From: Bacillus sp. MUM 116
GTDB taxonomy: Bacteria; Bacillota; Bacilli; Bacillales; Cytobacillaceae
NCBI RefSeq assembly: GCF_001866655.1
Contig: NZ_MLYR01000088.1
Location: forward strand, 1-39,715
DNA: 39,715 bases
Reading direction: 5' to 3'
Position 1 is the first letter of the stretch. Each line of letters begins with the position of its first letter. A program made the position numbers and the translations under genes. The notes beneath the pieces were generated by a model. The model was not told the origin of the DNA and made no database searches. It saw only the letters and a list, made by a program, of their open reading frames with translations. Below, in pieces: positions 23,984-31,922 of this stretch.

Positions 23984-24696
23984 GCAGACCCGTCCTGGAA
24001 TTGAAAAGTGTTGACTCCTATTATGGAAAAATTCAGGCGCTTGAATCGGTCAGTGCGGCTATTTATCCAGGTGAAATTGTGACGATGCTGGGCAGTAACG
24101 GTGCCGGAAAAAGTACCTTGCTAAAAACAATTTCCGGTCTTGTCAAAACGCAAAATGGTTCGATTACCTTTTTAGGGCAGGATATTACGAAATTACGGCC
24201 AAATGAAATTGTTGAGCTGGGGATTGTCCATGTTCCGGAGGGCAGACGGATTTTCGGCACAATGACCGTTCTGGAAAACCTGGAACTGGGCGGCTTTACC
24301 CAAAGGAAGAAAAAAAATCATATAAAGGAAAATGTGGAAAATATTTTTGAACTGTTTCCGCGGTTAAAGGAGAGGGCGAAACAAAAGGCAGGCACGCTGT
24401 CCGGCGGGGAACAGCAAATGTTGGCGATTGGCCGCGGCTTGATGGTGGAGCCGAAGCTGTTGATGCTCGATGAACCATCAATGGGACTTGCCCCAATTAT
24501 TGTTAAAGAAATCATGAAAATTATCCGGAATATCAATAACCAGGGCACAACTATTTTACTGGTGGAACAGAACGCAAGAGCAGCATTGAAGCTTGCGACA
24601 AGAGGGTATGTGTTGGAGACGGGCTCGATGACGATGGAGGGAACGGCTACGGAACTGCAAGAGGATCGTAAAGTGGTTAATGCTTACTTGGCATAA
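23980..24696 (+). CDS. livF: Liv-type ABC transporter ATP-binding protein (LivF family)
   Basis: 238-aa ATPase forming the heterodimer with LivG. Walker A is GSNGAGKST, the signature LSGGEQQMLAIGRGL, Walker B LLMLDEPSMGLAP and the switch region ILLVEQNA, all typical LivF forms. It begins in the ATGA overlap with livG, with GGAGGATG upstream. It completes the five-gene importer; a 37-base gap separates it from the DHDPS-family gene, so transport and catabolic genes appear co-transcribed. Confidence 0.95.
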   Translation: MSRPVLELKSVDSYYGKIQALESVSAAIYPGEIVTMLGSNGAGKSTLLKTISGLVKTQNGSITFLGQDITKLRPNEIVELGIVHVPEGRRIFGTMTVLENLELGGFTQRKKKNHIKENVENIFELFPRLKERAKQKAGTLSGGEQQMLAIGRGLMVEPKLLMLDEPSMGLAPIIVKEIMKIIRNINNQGTTILLVEQNARAALKLATRGYVLETGSMTMEGTATELQEDRKVVNAYLA

Positions 24697-24733
24697 AATA
24701 AAAATTTTACCCATATGAGAGGAGAATGCGAAA

Positions 24734-25615
24734 ATGACAAAGTTTTCAGGTGTTTATGTGGCAATTATTACCCCTTTTACAGAGGCTTATCAGGTTGACT
24801 ATAAGCGGTTGGAGGAGCATGTGGATTGGTTGATTACGGAAGGTGTGCATGGAATTATCCCGGCAGGATCGGTTGGAGAGTACGCTTCACTAACCGCTGA
24901 GGAGAGGGCAAAAGTGGTTGAAACGGTAATTGGTGCGGCAAATGGCAGAGTGCCGGTTGTAGTCGGTACAGGTGCTCCGTCTACTGAACAGGCAGCCGGA
25001 TGGGCACGTCATGCAAAAGCCGCTGGCGCTGCTGGAATTATGGCACTGCCGCCGATTAATTATAATCCAACCGAGGCGGAGATATTTGCCCATTATGAAG
25101 CATTGTCTGAAGCCGGTATTCCGATTATCGCTTATAACAATCCACATGATTACAAAGTCGATTTAACCCCTAATTTACTGAAACGCTTGTCAGCGATTGA
25201 CAATGTGGTGGCCGTGAAAGAATTCTCCGGTGATGTCCGCCGCGTGCATGATATTTTGGCCAAAACCGATTTAGAGGTTTTGATTGGTGTAGACGATTTA
25301 GCGATGGAAGGACCGATTGCAGGGGCAACTGGCTGGATTGCTGGATTTCCGAACGTTTTCCCGCGTGAAGGGGTACGGATTTTTGAACTTGCCTCACAGG
25401 GCAGGGTGAAAGAAGCACTGGAGCTTTATCGACCATCGCTGCCACTCTACCATTATGATGCGAAACCGCAGCTTGTTCAGGCGATTAAATACTCAATGGA
25501 GCTTGCCGGAAGACCAGTGGGGCCAACCCGTCCGCCAAGAATGCCGCTTCCAGAAAGTGAGCTTCAAAAAGTAAAAGAGGCGTTTGAGCAGGCAGCAACT
25601 GTGAAGGTGAATTAA
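24734..25615 (+). CDS. DHDPS-family enzyme, probable delta1-pyrroline-4-hydroxy-2-carboxylate deaminase
   Basis: 293-aa class I aldolase-like lyase. The Schiff-base Lys162 is in VVAVKEFSG, and the proton-relay Tyr134 in IIAYNNP. The carboxylate-binding loop is GSVGEY (45-50) rather than the GTTGE of dihydrodipicolinate synthase. In bacterial trans-4-hydroxyproline catabolism a DHDPS-family enzyme converts delta1-pyrroline-4-hydroxy-2-carboxylate to alpha-ketoglutarate semialdehyde and ammonia. The D-hydroxyproline dehydrogenase genes, epimerase and semialdehyde dehydrogenase in the same cluster make that role the best fit. ATG 24734 has GAGAGGAG upstream. Other aldolase roles (for example keto-sugar acid cleavage) are less likely here. 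Confidence 0.88.
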   Translation: MTKFSGVYVAIITPFTEAYQVDYKRLEEHVDWLITEGVHGIIPAGSVGEYASLTAEERAKVVETVIGAANGRVPVVVGTGAPSTEQAAGWARHAKAAGAAGIMALPPINYNPTEAEIFAHYEALSEAGIPIIAYNNPHDYKVDLTPNLLKRLSAIDNVVAVKEFSGDVRRVHDILAKTDLEVLIGVDDLAMEGPIAGATGWIAGFPNVFPREGVRIFELASQGRVKEALELYRPSLPLYHYDAKPQLVQAIKYSMELAGRPVGPTRPPRMPLPESELQKVKEAFEQAATVKVN

Positions 25616-25628
25616 TGAGTCGAAGGCT

Positions 25629-25655
25629 TTAGGGGGAGGTAGCATGTCCCCCTAA
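25629..25655 (+). promoter_or_regulatory. Perfect intercistronic hairpin enclosing a three-codon ORF
   Basis: TTAGGGGGA (25629-25637) pairs perfectly with TCCCCCTAA (25647-25655) around a nine-base loop. The same sequence holds AGGGGGAGG followed by ATG TCC CCC TAA (25644-25655), a tiny ORF with a strong ribosome binding site. No T-run follows, so it is not a normal terminator. Confidence 0.55.
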
Positions 25656-25682
25656 ATTCGCTCAGAAAGCGTGGTGTTCATT

Positions 25683-25964
25683 ATGGAGAAACAGAAAACG
25701 GTTGTCTGTCGCTGTGAAGAGGTATTTTTGGAGGATTTAGTCGAGACCCTTCAAGCACACGGGTGTTCTTCAAGGGAACTGAAACTTCGTACAAGGGCCG
25801 GAATGGGATATTGCGGTGGGCGGACCTGCCGGAATCTGATTGACAATATCGTTGGAAGACAAACGAAGAAAGATCGGCCGGACGAAATTCCACTCGGTTA
25901 TCAGCCGCCTGTTCGTCCGATCCAATTTTTTATGATGGGGAATGATTCCTATGGAAAAAAATAA
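25683..25964 (+). CDS. BFD-like [2Fe-2S] protein, probable hydroxyproline dehydrogenase subunit
   Basis: 93-residue protein whose first 60 residues form a bacterioferritin-associated-ferredoxin-type domain. Cys pairs are in VVCRCEE and GYCGGRTCRN, four ligands for one [2Fe-2S] cluster. In many related dehydrogenases this domain is fused to a larger subunit; here it is a separate protein. The tail (60-93) is basic and proline-rich. The start is ATG 25683 with a weak GGTG site, or GTG 25671. Its end overlaps the next gene by 14 bases. It probably passes electrons between flavin subunits of the complex encoded by the next three genes. Confidence 0.82.
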   Translation: MEKQKTVVCRCEEVFLEDLVETLQAHGCSSRELKLRTRAGMGYCGGRTCRNLIDNIVGRQTKKDRPDEIPLGYQPPVRPIQFFMMGNDSYGKK

Positions 25965-26292
25965 TCGGGTCATCCATCATCCTATTTTAGGAGATTTAAA
26001 GTTTAGAAGTCTGATCAATTTTACGTTTAACGAAAAGGTATACAGTGGTTTTGAAGGGGAAACCATTGCGGCGGCACTTCTTGCCAGCGGGGTTCGAACA
26101 TTACGGTGTCAGGAAGAGACCGGAACACCGCGCGGAATCTATTGTAATATTGGCCATTGCTATGAATGCCGGGTGCAAGTAGATGGAGTATTGGGTGTAC
26201 GGGCCTGTTTAACTCCGATCAAGGAAGGAATGGACGTATGGTCAGGAGAAAAACTGCCTGCCCCGTTTAAGAAAGAAGGCGATGCATTGTGA
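25951..26292 (+). CDS. 2Fe-2S ferredoxin-fold subunit (HcnA/SoxA-like)
   Basis: 113-aa small subunit with a plant-type [2Fe-2S] site. The ligands follow Cx4Cx2Cx12C in the stretch YCNIGHCYECRV...RACL. The GFEGETIAAALLASGVRTLR opening is typical of the small subunits of hydrogen cyanide synthase, octopine/nopaline oxidase and D-hydroxyproline dehydrogenase complexes. ATG 25951 is ten bases after ATGGGG; ATG 25942 is too close to it. It overlaps the following FAD gene by four bases (GTGA), consistent with stoichiometric subunits. Confidence 0.85.
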   Translation: MEKNNRVIHHPILGDLKFRSLINFTFNEKVYSGFEGETIAAALLASGVRTLRCQEETGTPRGIYCNIGHCYECRVQVDGVLGVRACLTPIKEGMDVWSGEKLPAPFKKEGDAL

Positions 26293-27527
26293 TTGATGTG
26301 CTCATTGTAGGGGCGGGACCTGCAGGTATTTCAGCTTCGATTGTCTGTGCCCGAGCCGGATTAAACGTGAAGGTGGTTGATGAATTTGTCAGAGCCGGAG
26401 GCAGGTTGCTAGGTCAATTACATGAGGAACCAAATAGAAAATGGTGGAATGGAATCGAGATCGCAGAACGTCTTGTTGCAGAAGCACGTGTATTAGGTGT
26501 GGAATTTGAAATGGGCGTTTCCGTTTATAACCTGAAGCAATTAGGAGATGAATGGAAAGTATATACCACGAAAGAAACGGTTAGGGTTAAAGCATTACTG
26601 CTTGCGACGGGAGCTGCCGAGACAGCATTGCCAATTGCCGGCTGGACGCTTCCGGGGGTTATGTCCATCGGGGCGGCCCAGGTAATGACGAATGTTCATC
26701 GGGTACGGCCAGGACAAAGGGGTGTAATTGTCGGAGTCAATATTTTATCAACAGCGATTGCCCGGGAACTCGTTTTAGCAGGAGTAGAAGTCGAGTCGAT
26801 GCTGCTGCCGGCGAAAAGTCTGATGACCGAAGAAGATGGAGACCCGGGAAAGGTAATGGAATCATTATTACGAGTCGCTCATCTTGCCCCCTCTAAAATT
26901 CTTCGTTTTGGAAGCGGGTTGATGAAATCAGCGTCGATGAAAAGACTGGGTTTGAAATTTTATCCAAAAAGCGGCTTTCGAGTCTGGGGAATACCCGTTA
27001 AGCTACGGCAGGCGGTAGTTGAAATTGCCGGGTCGAAGCAGGTTGAAGGAGTTCGAGTTGTTGATATCGATGTGGAGGGAAATCCTGTTGAAGGCTCGGA
27101 ACGATTAATTGCCGCGGATTTTGTTTGTATTGCCGGGGGCTTGTATCCTCTCGTGGAATTAGCGGCGGTGGCAGGATGCTCTTTCCGCTATATTGAAGAG
27201 CTTGGAGGGCATGTCCCGGTTCACAATGAAAAAATGAAAACGGGTTTAAAAGGGCTGTATGTTGCCGGAAATATTACCGGGATTGAAAGCGCAAAGGTTG
27301 CCATAGCACAGGGGGAGGTAGCCGGTTATTCCATTGCCTTGGACTTACTTTTGAATCGTTCCTTTGAGGGGCCGTTAAGGGCTGCACTGGAAAAGGTTGA
27401 ATCTACTCGGCAAAATGCTGAAATTCAATTTCATCCTGAGATTGAAAAAGGCAGAGAGCAGATGGAAATGGCGTTTAAGGTTTTGGAAGCGGAAACGAGA
27501 AATCAACTTTACGCGAAAAAGGGGTAG
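26289..27527 (+). CDS. FAD/NAD(P)-dependent oxidoreductase subunit (HcnB-like)
   Basis: 412-aa flavoprotein. An FAD-binding GAGPAGISAS motif sits at the very N-terminus. A central second dinucleotide fold, VIVGVNILSTAIAREL, has a degenerate GxGxxG, which suggests it no longer binds NAD well. The C-terminal FAD contact is GLYVAGNITGIESAK. Such subunits take electrons in dye-linked dehydrogenase complexes. The GTG start overlaps the ferredoxin stop. With the BFD, ferredoxin and DAO-type genes it makes a probable four-part D-hydroxyproline dehydrogenase, like those described in proteobacteria. The typical C-terminal BFD fusion is absent and supplied in trans. Confidence 0.87.
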   Translation: MIDVLIVGAGPAGISASIVCARAGLNVKVVDEFVRAGGRLLGQLHEEPNRKWWNGIEIAERLVAEARVLGVEFEMGVSVYNLKQLGDEWKVYTTKETVRVKALLLATGAAETALPIAGWTLPGVMSIGAAQVMTNVHRVRPGQRGVIVGVNILSTAIARELVLAGVEVESMLLPAKSLMTEEDGDPGKVMESLLRVAHLAPSKILRFGSGLMKSASMKRLGLKFYPKSGFRVWGIPVKLRQAVVEIAGSKQVEGVRVVDIDVEGNPVEGSERLIAADFVCIAGGLYPLVELAAVAGCSFRYIEELGGHVPVHNEKMKTGLKGLYVAGNITGIESAKVAIAQGEVAGYSIALDLLLNRSFEGPLRAALEKVESTRQNAEIQFHPEIEKGREQMEMAFKVLEAETRNQLYAKKG

Positions 27528-27551
27528 CTTTTTCGCGGGAGAATGCGGCAT

Positions 27552-27622
27552 CGCAGATAAATAGTCTCGGAACGCAGATAAAATCCGTAATAACGCAGAT
27601 AGAATCTGTTGTTGCGCAGATA
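27552..27622. repeat. Four-unit direct repeat with exact 21-bp period
   Basis: CGCAGATA starts at 27552, 27573, 27594 and 27615, exactly 21 bases apart. Units two and three also share AAATC/GAATC and GTWRT positions. The array fills the only long gap (126 bases) among the dehydrogenase genes. A 21-bp spacing equals two DNA turns. Confidence 0.85.
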
Positions 27623-27653
27623 AATATAATGCTTTTACAAATGAGGGATAACC

Positions 27654-28841
27654 ATGAAAACACATTCAGAGGTTGTAATCATCGGGGGCGGGATCATCGG
27701 AGCCGCAATTGCCTACTATACTTCGAAACTAGGCTTCGATGTGACCGTCATTGAAAAAAATGAATTAGCAAGCGGCACCTCTTCCCGCTGTGACGGAAAT
27801 ATTTTAGCCATTGATAAAGATCCGGGATTTGACTCGGAAATGTCCTTACATAGTCAAAAATTGGTTCATGAATTAAGCAAGGAGCTGTCATCGGAATTTG
27901 AATACCGGGCACCGGGTAGCATTCTCGTATGTGAAACAGAAGAAGAAATGATTGCTGCTGAGAAATGGGTGGACCGCCAAAACAAAACGGGAGTCCCCAT
28001 GCGTCTGCTCGACCGCACGGATATCAGACAGGATTCCGCGTATTTCGCTGAGGATCTTTTAGGCGGTTTGGAATGCCCCTCTGATTCTACTGTGAATCCG
28101 TATCTATTAACCTATGCATTATTTGAGGGGGCGCAAAAATTTGGAGCCAAAATGGTGAAAAACACAGAAGTACGAGCTGTAAAAAAAGTACTGGCCGATG
28201 ATGTTTTTCATGTTTCGACAACAAATGGCGATTTCACTGCCAAAAGGGTGGTGAATGCCGGGGGAATTTGGGCGCCCAAACTGGCTGAAATGGTAGGAGT
28301 GGACCTCCCCATCCAGCCGCGCAAAGGTCATATCATTGTTGCCTCTCGCAATCTCCCAATTGGCCTCAGAAAAGTAATGGAATTTGGTTATTTGCTATCC
28401 AAATTTGGCGGGGATCGCAAGGTTGATGACGAAACGGAAAAATATGGGGTTGCATTGGTTTTTGAACCGACCGTCAGCCAAAACTTTTTAATTGGCTCAA
28501 GCCGGCAATTCGTCGGGTTCAATACGAAAGTTGATATGGATGTCGTCCACTGTATTGCCAGAAGGGCGGTACGATTCTATCCGAAACTAAGGGAAATGAA
28601 CTTTATTAGGGCTTATTCTGGATTACGGCCGTGGACGCCGGACCATTTACCTGTGATTTCTCATGTGGAAGAAGTCCCCGGTTATTATATCGCCGCCGGG
28701 CATGAAGGGGATGGCATTAGTCTTGCTGCAGTAACAGGCAAGCTGATTTCCGAAATGATAGAAGGACGGGAAGAAACGATTATTCCGCTTGAACCCCTTC
28801 GGCATAATCGCTTTACGCCTTCTTATACTCTTAAACATTAG
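27654..28841 (+). CDS. FAD-dependent oxidase/dehydrogenase (DAO family), probable D-hydroxyproline dehydrogenase catalytic subunit
   Basis: 395-aa DAO-family flavoenzyme. The FAD motif is IIGGGIIGAAIA at 9-20, followed by the acidic strand end VTVIEK. The C-terminal stretch is RAYSGLRPWTPDHLPVI, then GYYIAAGHEGDGISLAAVTG, as in HcnC and glycine-oxidase-like subunits. It should oxidise cis-4-hydroxy-D-proline to delta1-pyrroline-4-hydroxy-2-carboxylate and hand electrons to the Fe-S/FAD subunits encoded just upstream. ATG 27654 has GAGGGAT upstream. The 21-bp repeat array lies before it, and the epimerase gene follows after 16 bases. Confidence 0.88.
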   Translation: MKTHSEVVIIGGGIIGAAIAYYTSKLGFDVTVIEKNELASGTSSRCDGNILAIDKDPGFDSEMSLHSQKLVHELSKELSSEFEYRAPGSILVCETEEEMIAAEKWVDRQNKTGVPMRLLDRTDIRQDSAYFAEDLLGGLECPSDSTVNPYLLTYALFEGAQKFGAKMVKNTEVRAVKKVLADDVFHVSTTNGDFTAKRVVNAGGIWAPKLAEMVGVDLPIQPRKGHIIVASRNLPIGLRKVMEFGYLLSKFGGDRKVDDETEKYGVALVFEPTVSQNFLIGSSRQFVGFNTKVDMDVVHCIARRAVRFYPKLREMNFIRAYSGLRPWTPDHLPVISHVEEVPGYYIAAGHEGDGISLAAVTGKLISEMIEGREETIIPLEPLRHNRFTPSYTLKH

Positions 28842-28857
28842 AAATGAGGTGGGATAG

Positions 28858-29883
28858 GTGATTTCTGCGAAAAAAATGTTTACGACAATCGACACACATA
28901 CCGGAGGGAATCCGACGCGCACTGTTACAAGTGGTCTTCCGAAGCTAACTGGCAACACGATGTCTGAAAAGATGCTGCAAATGAAAAATCAATATGATTG
29001 GATTCGCAAATTTTTAATGAATGAGCCTCGAGGACATGGGGTGATGTCAGGCGCATTATTAACTGATCCCTGCCATCCCGATGCGGATGTGGGTGTAATT
29101 TTTATCGAAACCGGCGGATATTTGCCGATGTGCGGCCATGACACGATTGGTGTTTGTACAGCCCTAATCGAATCAGGGATGGTAGAGGCTGTTGAGCCCA
29201 TTACGTACATTACATTAGACACACCTGCAGGCTTAGTCAAAACGGAGATTTTAGTTGAAAATGACAAGGCAAAACAGGTCACCTTCCGAAATATTGAGTC
29301 CTTCTTATATGAATCGATTAAGGTTGCGGTCGACGGTTTCGGTGAAATTGATTGTGATATAGCGTACGGGGGCAATTTTTACGGGATTATTGATGCATGT
29401 AAATTGAATTTGGAGCTGGTTACGGCAAATGCCTCCGAGATTATTGAAAAAGCAATAGGGATTCGTAAAACCATCAACCAGCAGCACAACATCGTTCATC
29501 CGGTTTTTCCTTTTATCCACGGCTTGACTCACATCGAATTTTATACCGATCCGGTCCATCCGGATGCTGATGTAAAAAACACGGTCGTGGTGCCTCCGGG
29601 AGGGATTGACCGCTCTCCATGCGGAACGGGGACTTCTGCAAAATTGGCTGTGTTATTTAATAAAGGAGATTTGGCCATTGGTGAAGAATTTGTTCATGAA
29701 AGCATCGTTGGTTCGTTATTTAAGGCACGCATTTTGGAAACGAGTGAGGTTCAGGGCTATCCGGCAGTCATTCCGGAAATATCGGGATCAGCATGGGTAA
29801 TGGGCTTTCATACATTCCTTTATAACGAGGAAGACGAATTAAATGAAGGGTTTTTATTAATTCCTGCTGCGGAGGATCATTAA
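28858..29883 (+). CDS. Proline racemase family protein, probable 4-hydroxyproline 2-epimerase
   Basis: 341-aa enzyme with both catalytic cysteines: Cys92 in MCGHDTIG and Cys255 in DRSPCGTGTS. The Cys/Cys pair is the pattern for racemases and epimerases, which swap the C2 proton between two thiols. In this context it should turn trans-4-hydroxy-L-proline into cis-4-hydroxy-D-proline for the dehydrogenase encoded upstream. Proline racemase activity is the main alternative. The start is GTG 28858, with GAGGTG at good spacing. It is followed 12 bases later by a second, divergent paralogue; the two differ clearly around the substrate (TGGNPTR here, TGGEPFR there). Confidence 0.88.
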   Translation: MISAKKMFTTIDTHTGGNPTRTVTSGLPKLTGNTMSEKMLQMKNQYDWIRKFLMNEPRGHGVMSGALLTDPCHPDADVGVIFIETGGYLPMCGHDTIGVCTALIESGMVEAVEPITYITLDTPAGLVKTEILVENDKAKQVTFRNIESFLYESIKVAVDGFGEIDCDIAYGGNFYGIIDACKLNLELVTANASEIIEKAIGIRKTINQQHNIVHPVFPFIHGLTHIEFYTDPVHPDADVKNTVVVPPGGIDRSPCGTGTSAKLAVLFNKGDLAIGEEFVHESIVGSLFKARILETSEVQGYPAVIPEISGSAWVMGFHTFLYNEEDELNEGFLLIPAAEDH

Positions 29884-29895
29884 GGAGGGAGAGCG

Positions 29896-30900
29896 GTGAA
29901 GTTTACAAAGCATTTTTCAACCGTTGATATGCATACCGGCGGCGAGCCTTTTCGAATTATTACATCAGGTGTTCCTTTTTTAAAAGGTGATACCATTTTG
30001 GAAAAGCGTGCTTATTTTAAAAAATATCATGACGAGATTCGGAGAGTGTTGATGTTCGAACCAAGGGGGCATCATGGTATGTATGGCTGTGTAATCACCC
30101 AGCCGGAACGGGAGGATTCTGATTTCGGGATTCTATTTATGCATAATGAAGGGTTTAGTACGATGTGCGGGCATGGCACTATTGCTGCCGTTACTTATGC
30201 GATTGAAAGCGGGCTGGTAGCAGCAACGGGTGAGGAAACGCAAGTAGTAATTGATAGTCCTGCAGGGAAATTGACAGCTTATGCACAGTGTGAAGGCACA
30301 AAAGTTAAGTCGGTATCATTCGAAAATGTTCCTTCCTTTGTTTTTCATGAAAATTTCTCTGTAGTGGTGGATGGGAAAAATTATACGGTTGATATAGCTT
30401 ATGGAGGAGCCTTTTATGCGATTGTGGATGCCAAAGAATTTGGCCAAAAGGTCGACATTGAGCATCTTCCAGCATTGCAAAAAATTGGTATGGAAATTAA
30501 GCGGGAAATTGAGTCCTCAATTGAGGTGGTTCATCCGTTTGAAAAGGATATAAATGGTATTTACGGGGTTGTTTTTACTGATAAGCCGGAGCTTGAAGAT
30601 TCGGATTCAAGGAATGTGACAATTTTTGCCGACGGTCAGGTGGACCGCTCTCCATGTGGCAGCGGGACAGGTGCACGAGTTGCACTTTTAAAGCAAAAAG
30701 GACTTCTTAAGATAGGACAGCAATTTGTTCATGAGAGTATTGTAAACAGTAAATTTGTGGCGGAAATTTTGGAAGAAACGGAATTCGGTCCATATTTGGC
30801 TGTGATTCCGAAAATCACTGGTAATGCCTTTATAACGGGAATGCATCAGTTTGTTGTCGATCCGACAGATCCGCTGCATGAAGGGTTTTTAATAGGTTAA
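29896..30900 (+). CDS. Proline racemase family paralogue, possible trans-3-hydroxy-L-proline dehydratase
   Basis: 334-aa second family member. Overall it reads like trans-3-hydroxy-L-proline dehydratases such as human L3HYPDH: DMHTGGEPFRI, LEKRAYFKKY, RRVLMFEPRGH, MYGCV, FMHNEGFSTMCGH and DIAYGGAFYA. That would give delta1-pyrroline-2-carboxylate, matching the next gene. However the second catalytic position is Cys254 (DRSPCGSGTG) where such dehydratases have Thr, so it keeps the Cys91/Cys254 pair of racemases. It could be a dehydratase with an unusual residue or an epimerase for a different isomer. GTG 29896 has AAGGAGGGAG upstream. Similarity is judged from memory of the family. Confidence 0.82.
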   Translation: MKFTKHFSTVDMHTGGEPFRIITSGVPFLKGDTILEKRAYFKKYHDEIRRVLMFEPRGHHGMYGCVITQPEREDSDFGILFMHNEGFSTMCGHGTIAAVTYAIESGLVAATGEETQVVIDSPAGKLTAYAQCEGTKVKSVSFENVPSFVFHENFSVVVDGKNYTVDIAYGGAFYAIVDAKEFGQKVDIEHLPALQKIGMEIKREIESSIEVVHPFEKDINGIYGVVFTDKPELEDSDSRNVTIFADGQVDRSPCGSGTGARVALLKQKGLLKIGQQFVHESIVNSKFVAEILEETEFGPYLAVIPKITGNAFITGMHQFVVDPTDPLHEGFLIG

Positions 30901-30917
30901 AAGGTTGGAGGTTTGTG

Positions 30918-31895
30918 ATGTTAGTTATAAGTGAAGCAGAGATAAAAAAAGCGATTACGATGGATGAAGTCATGAAGGCAGTAGAGGTGGCGCTAGTTGA
31001 GTATTCAGAGGGAAGGACTACGACGCCAGTAAGGACAGCAATAAGTACTTCCCAGACAGAAGGAACTGCATTGTTTATGCCATCATTGGTAGAATCAACA
31101 GGCGGCCTTGGTATTAAGTTCGTTTCCGTTTTTCCAAAGAATAAAGACAAAACCATTTACGGGGTCATGGTTTTATCGGATGTTGAAACCGGTGAACCGT
31201 TGGCATTAATGGAATCTTCCTCATTAACTGTTTTAAGGACTGGGGCAGCGTCAGGTCTGGCAACGAAGTATCTTGCCAGGGAGGATGCAAAAGTGTTGGG
31301 AGTGATCGGAACAGGAAGTCAAGCGAGAGGATTAATTGAGGCGATTTTAGAAGTGCGGCTATCTGTTTCTGAAATTCGTTTATTTAATCGAACGAAGCAA
31401 AAGGCTTCTGTGCTTGCGGAGAAATTAAAGGTCCGCTATCAGGGAATAGAGATTGTTATTGCCGACGCAGCTGATGAGGCGATTCAAGGAGCAGATATTA
31501 TTGTCACAGCAACGACTTCTGAAAAACCGGTTTTTTCAGCGGAAAGTGTTAAGTCGGGAGCGCATATTAACGGGGTTGGTTCCTTTAAACCAAGCATGCA
31601 GGAAATCCCGACGGAAGTCATAACGGATGCAGCAAAGGTTGTGGTGGAATCGAAGGAAGCCGCGCTGGAGGAATGCGGCGATTTAATCAATCCCATTGAA
31701 GCGGGGCTTTTTCAAGAGGATGCCCTCTATGGGGAACTCGGTGAAATCATCAATGGAATGAAAGCTGGCAGGGAGTCGGATGGAGAAATAACGGTATTTA
31801 AATCGGTTGGCTTGGCTGCAATGGATGTGGTAGTGGCCAAGGCAATATATGATAAGGCATTGGAACTGGGGATCGGTCAAAGGGTTCAACTTTAA
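30918..31895 (+). CDS. Ornithine cyclodeaminase family, probable delta1-pyrroline-2-carboxylate reductase
   Basis: 325-aa OCD/mu-crystallin family enzyme. The Rossmann motif is GVIGTGSQARGLIEA (129-143), and the substrate-side Lys67 is in GLGIKFVSVF with Arg39 in TPVRT. In characterised hydroxyproline clusters this family reduces delta1-pyrroline-2-carboxylate to L-proline with NAD(P)H, which would serve both the AcnX and the trans-3 branches here. Ornithine cyclodeaminase or alanine dehydrogenase activity is less likely in this setting. ATG 30918 is six bases after GGAGG; a GTG one codon earlier is too close. It ends 27 bases before the aldehyde dehydrogenase. Confidence 0.87.
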   Translation: MLVISEAEIKKAITMDEVMKAVEVALVEYSEGRTTTPVRTAISTSQTEGTALFMPSLVESTGGLGIKFVSVFPKNKDKTIYGVMVLSDVETGEPLALMESSSLTVLRTGAASGLATKYLAREDAKVLGVIGTGSQARGLIEAILEVRLSVSEIRLFNRTKQKASVLAEKLKVRYQGIEIVIADAADEAIQGADIIVTATTSEKPVFSAESVKSGAHINGVGSFKPSMQEIPTEVITDAAKVVVESKEAALEECGDLINPIEAGLFQEDALYGELGEIINGMKAGRESDGEITVFKSVGLAAMDVVVAKAIYDKALELGIGQRVQL

Positions 31896-31922
31896 TATAT
31901 TAATAGGTGGTGTTTTGGTAGG

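Noticed and set aside
27552..27622. CRISPR interpretation of the 21-bp array
   Set aside because: Repeats are only about 8-10 bases with spacers of about 11-13, only four units occur and no cas genes are near; this is not a CRISPR layout.
27375..27665. 96-codon minus-strand ORF with a repeated LSA peptide every seven residues
   Set aside because: The peptide repeat is simply the translation of the 21-bp DNA array (seven codons per unit) and the rest is antisense to the FAD gene.
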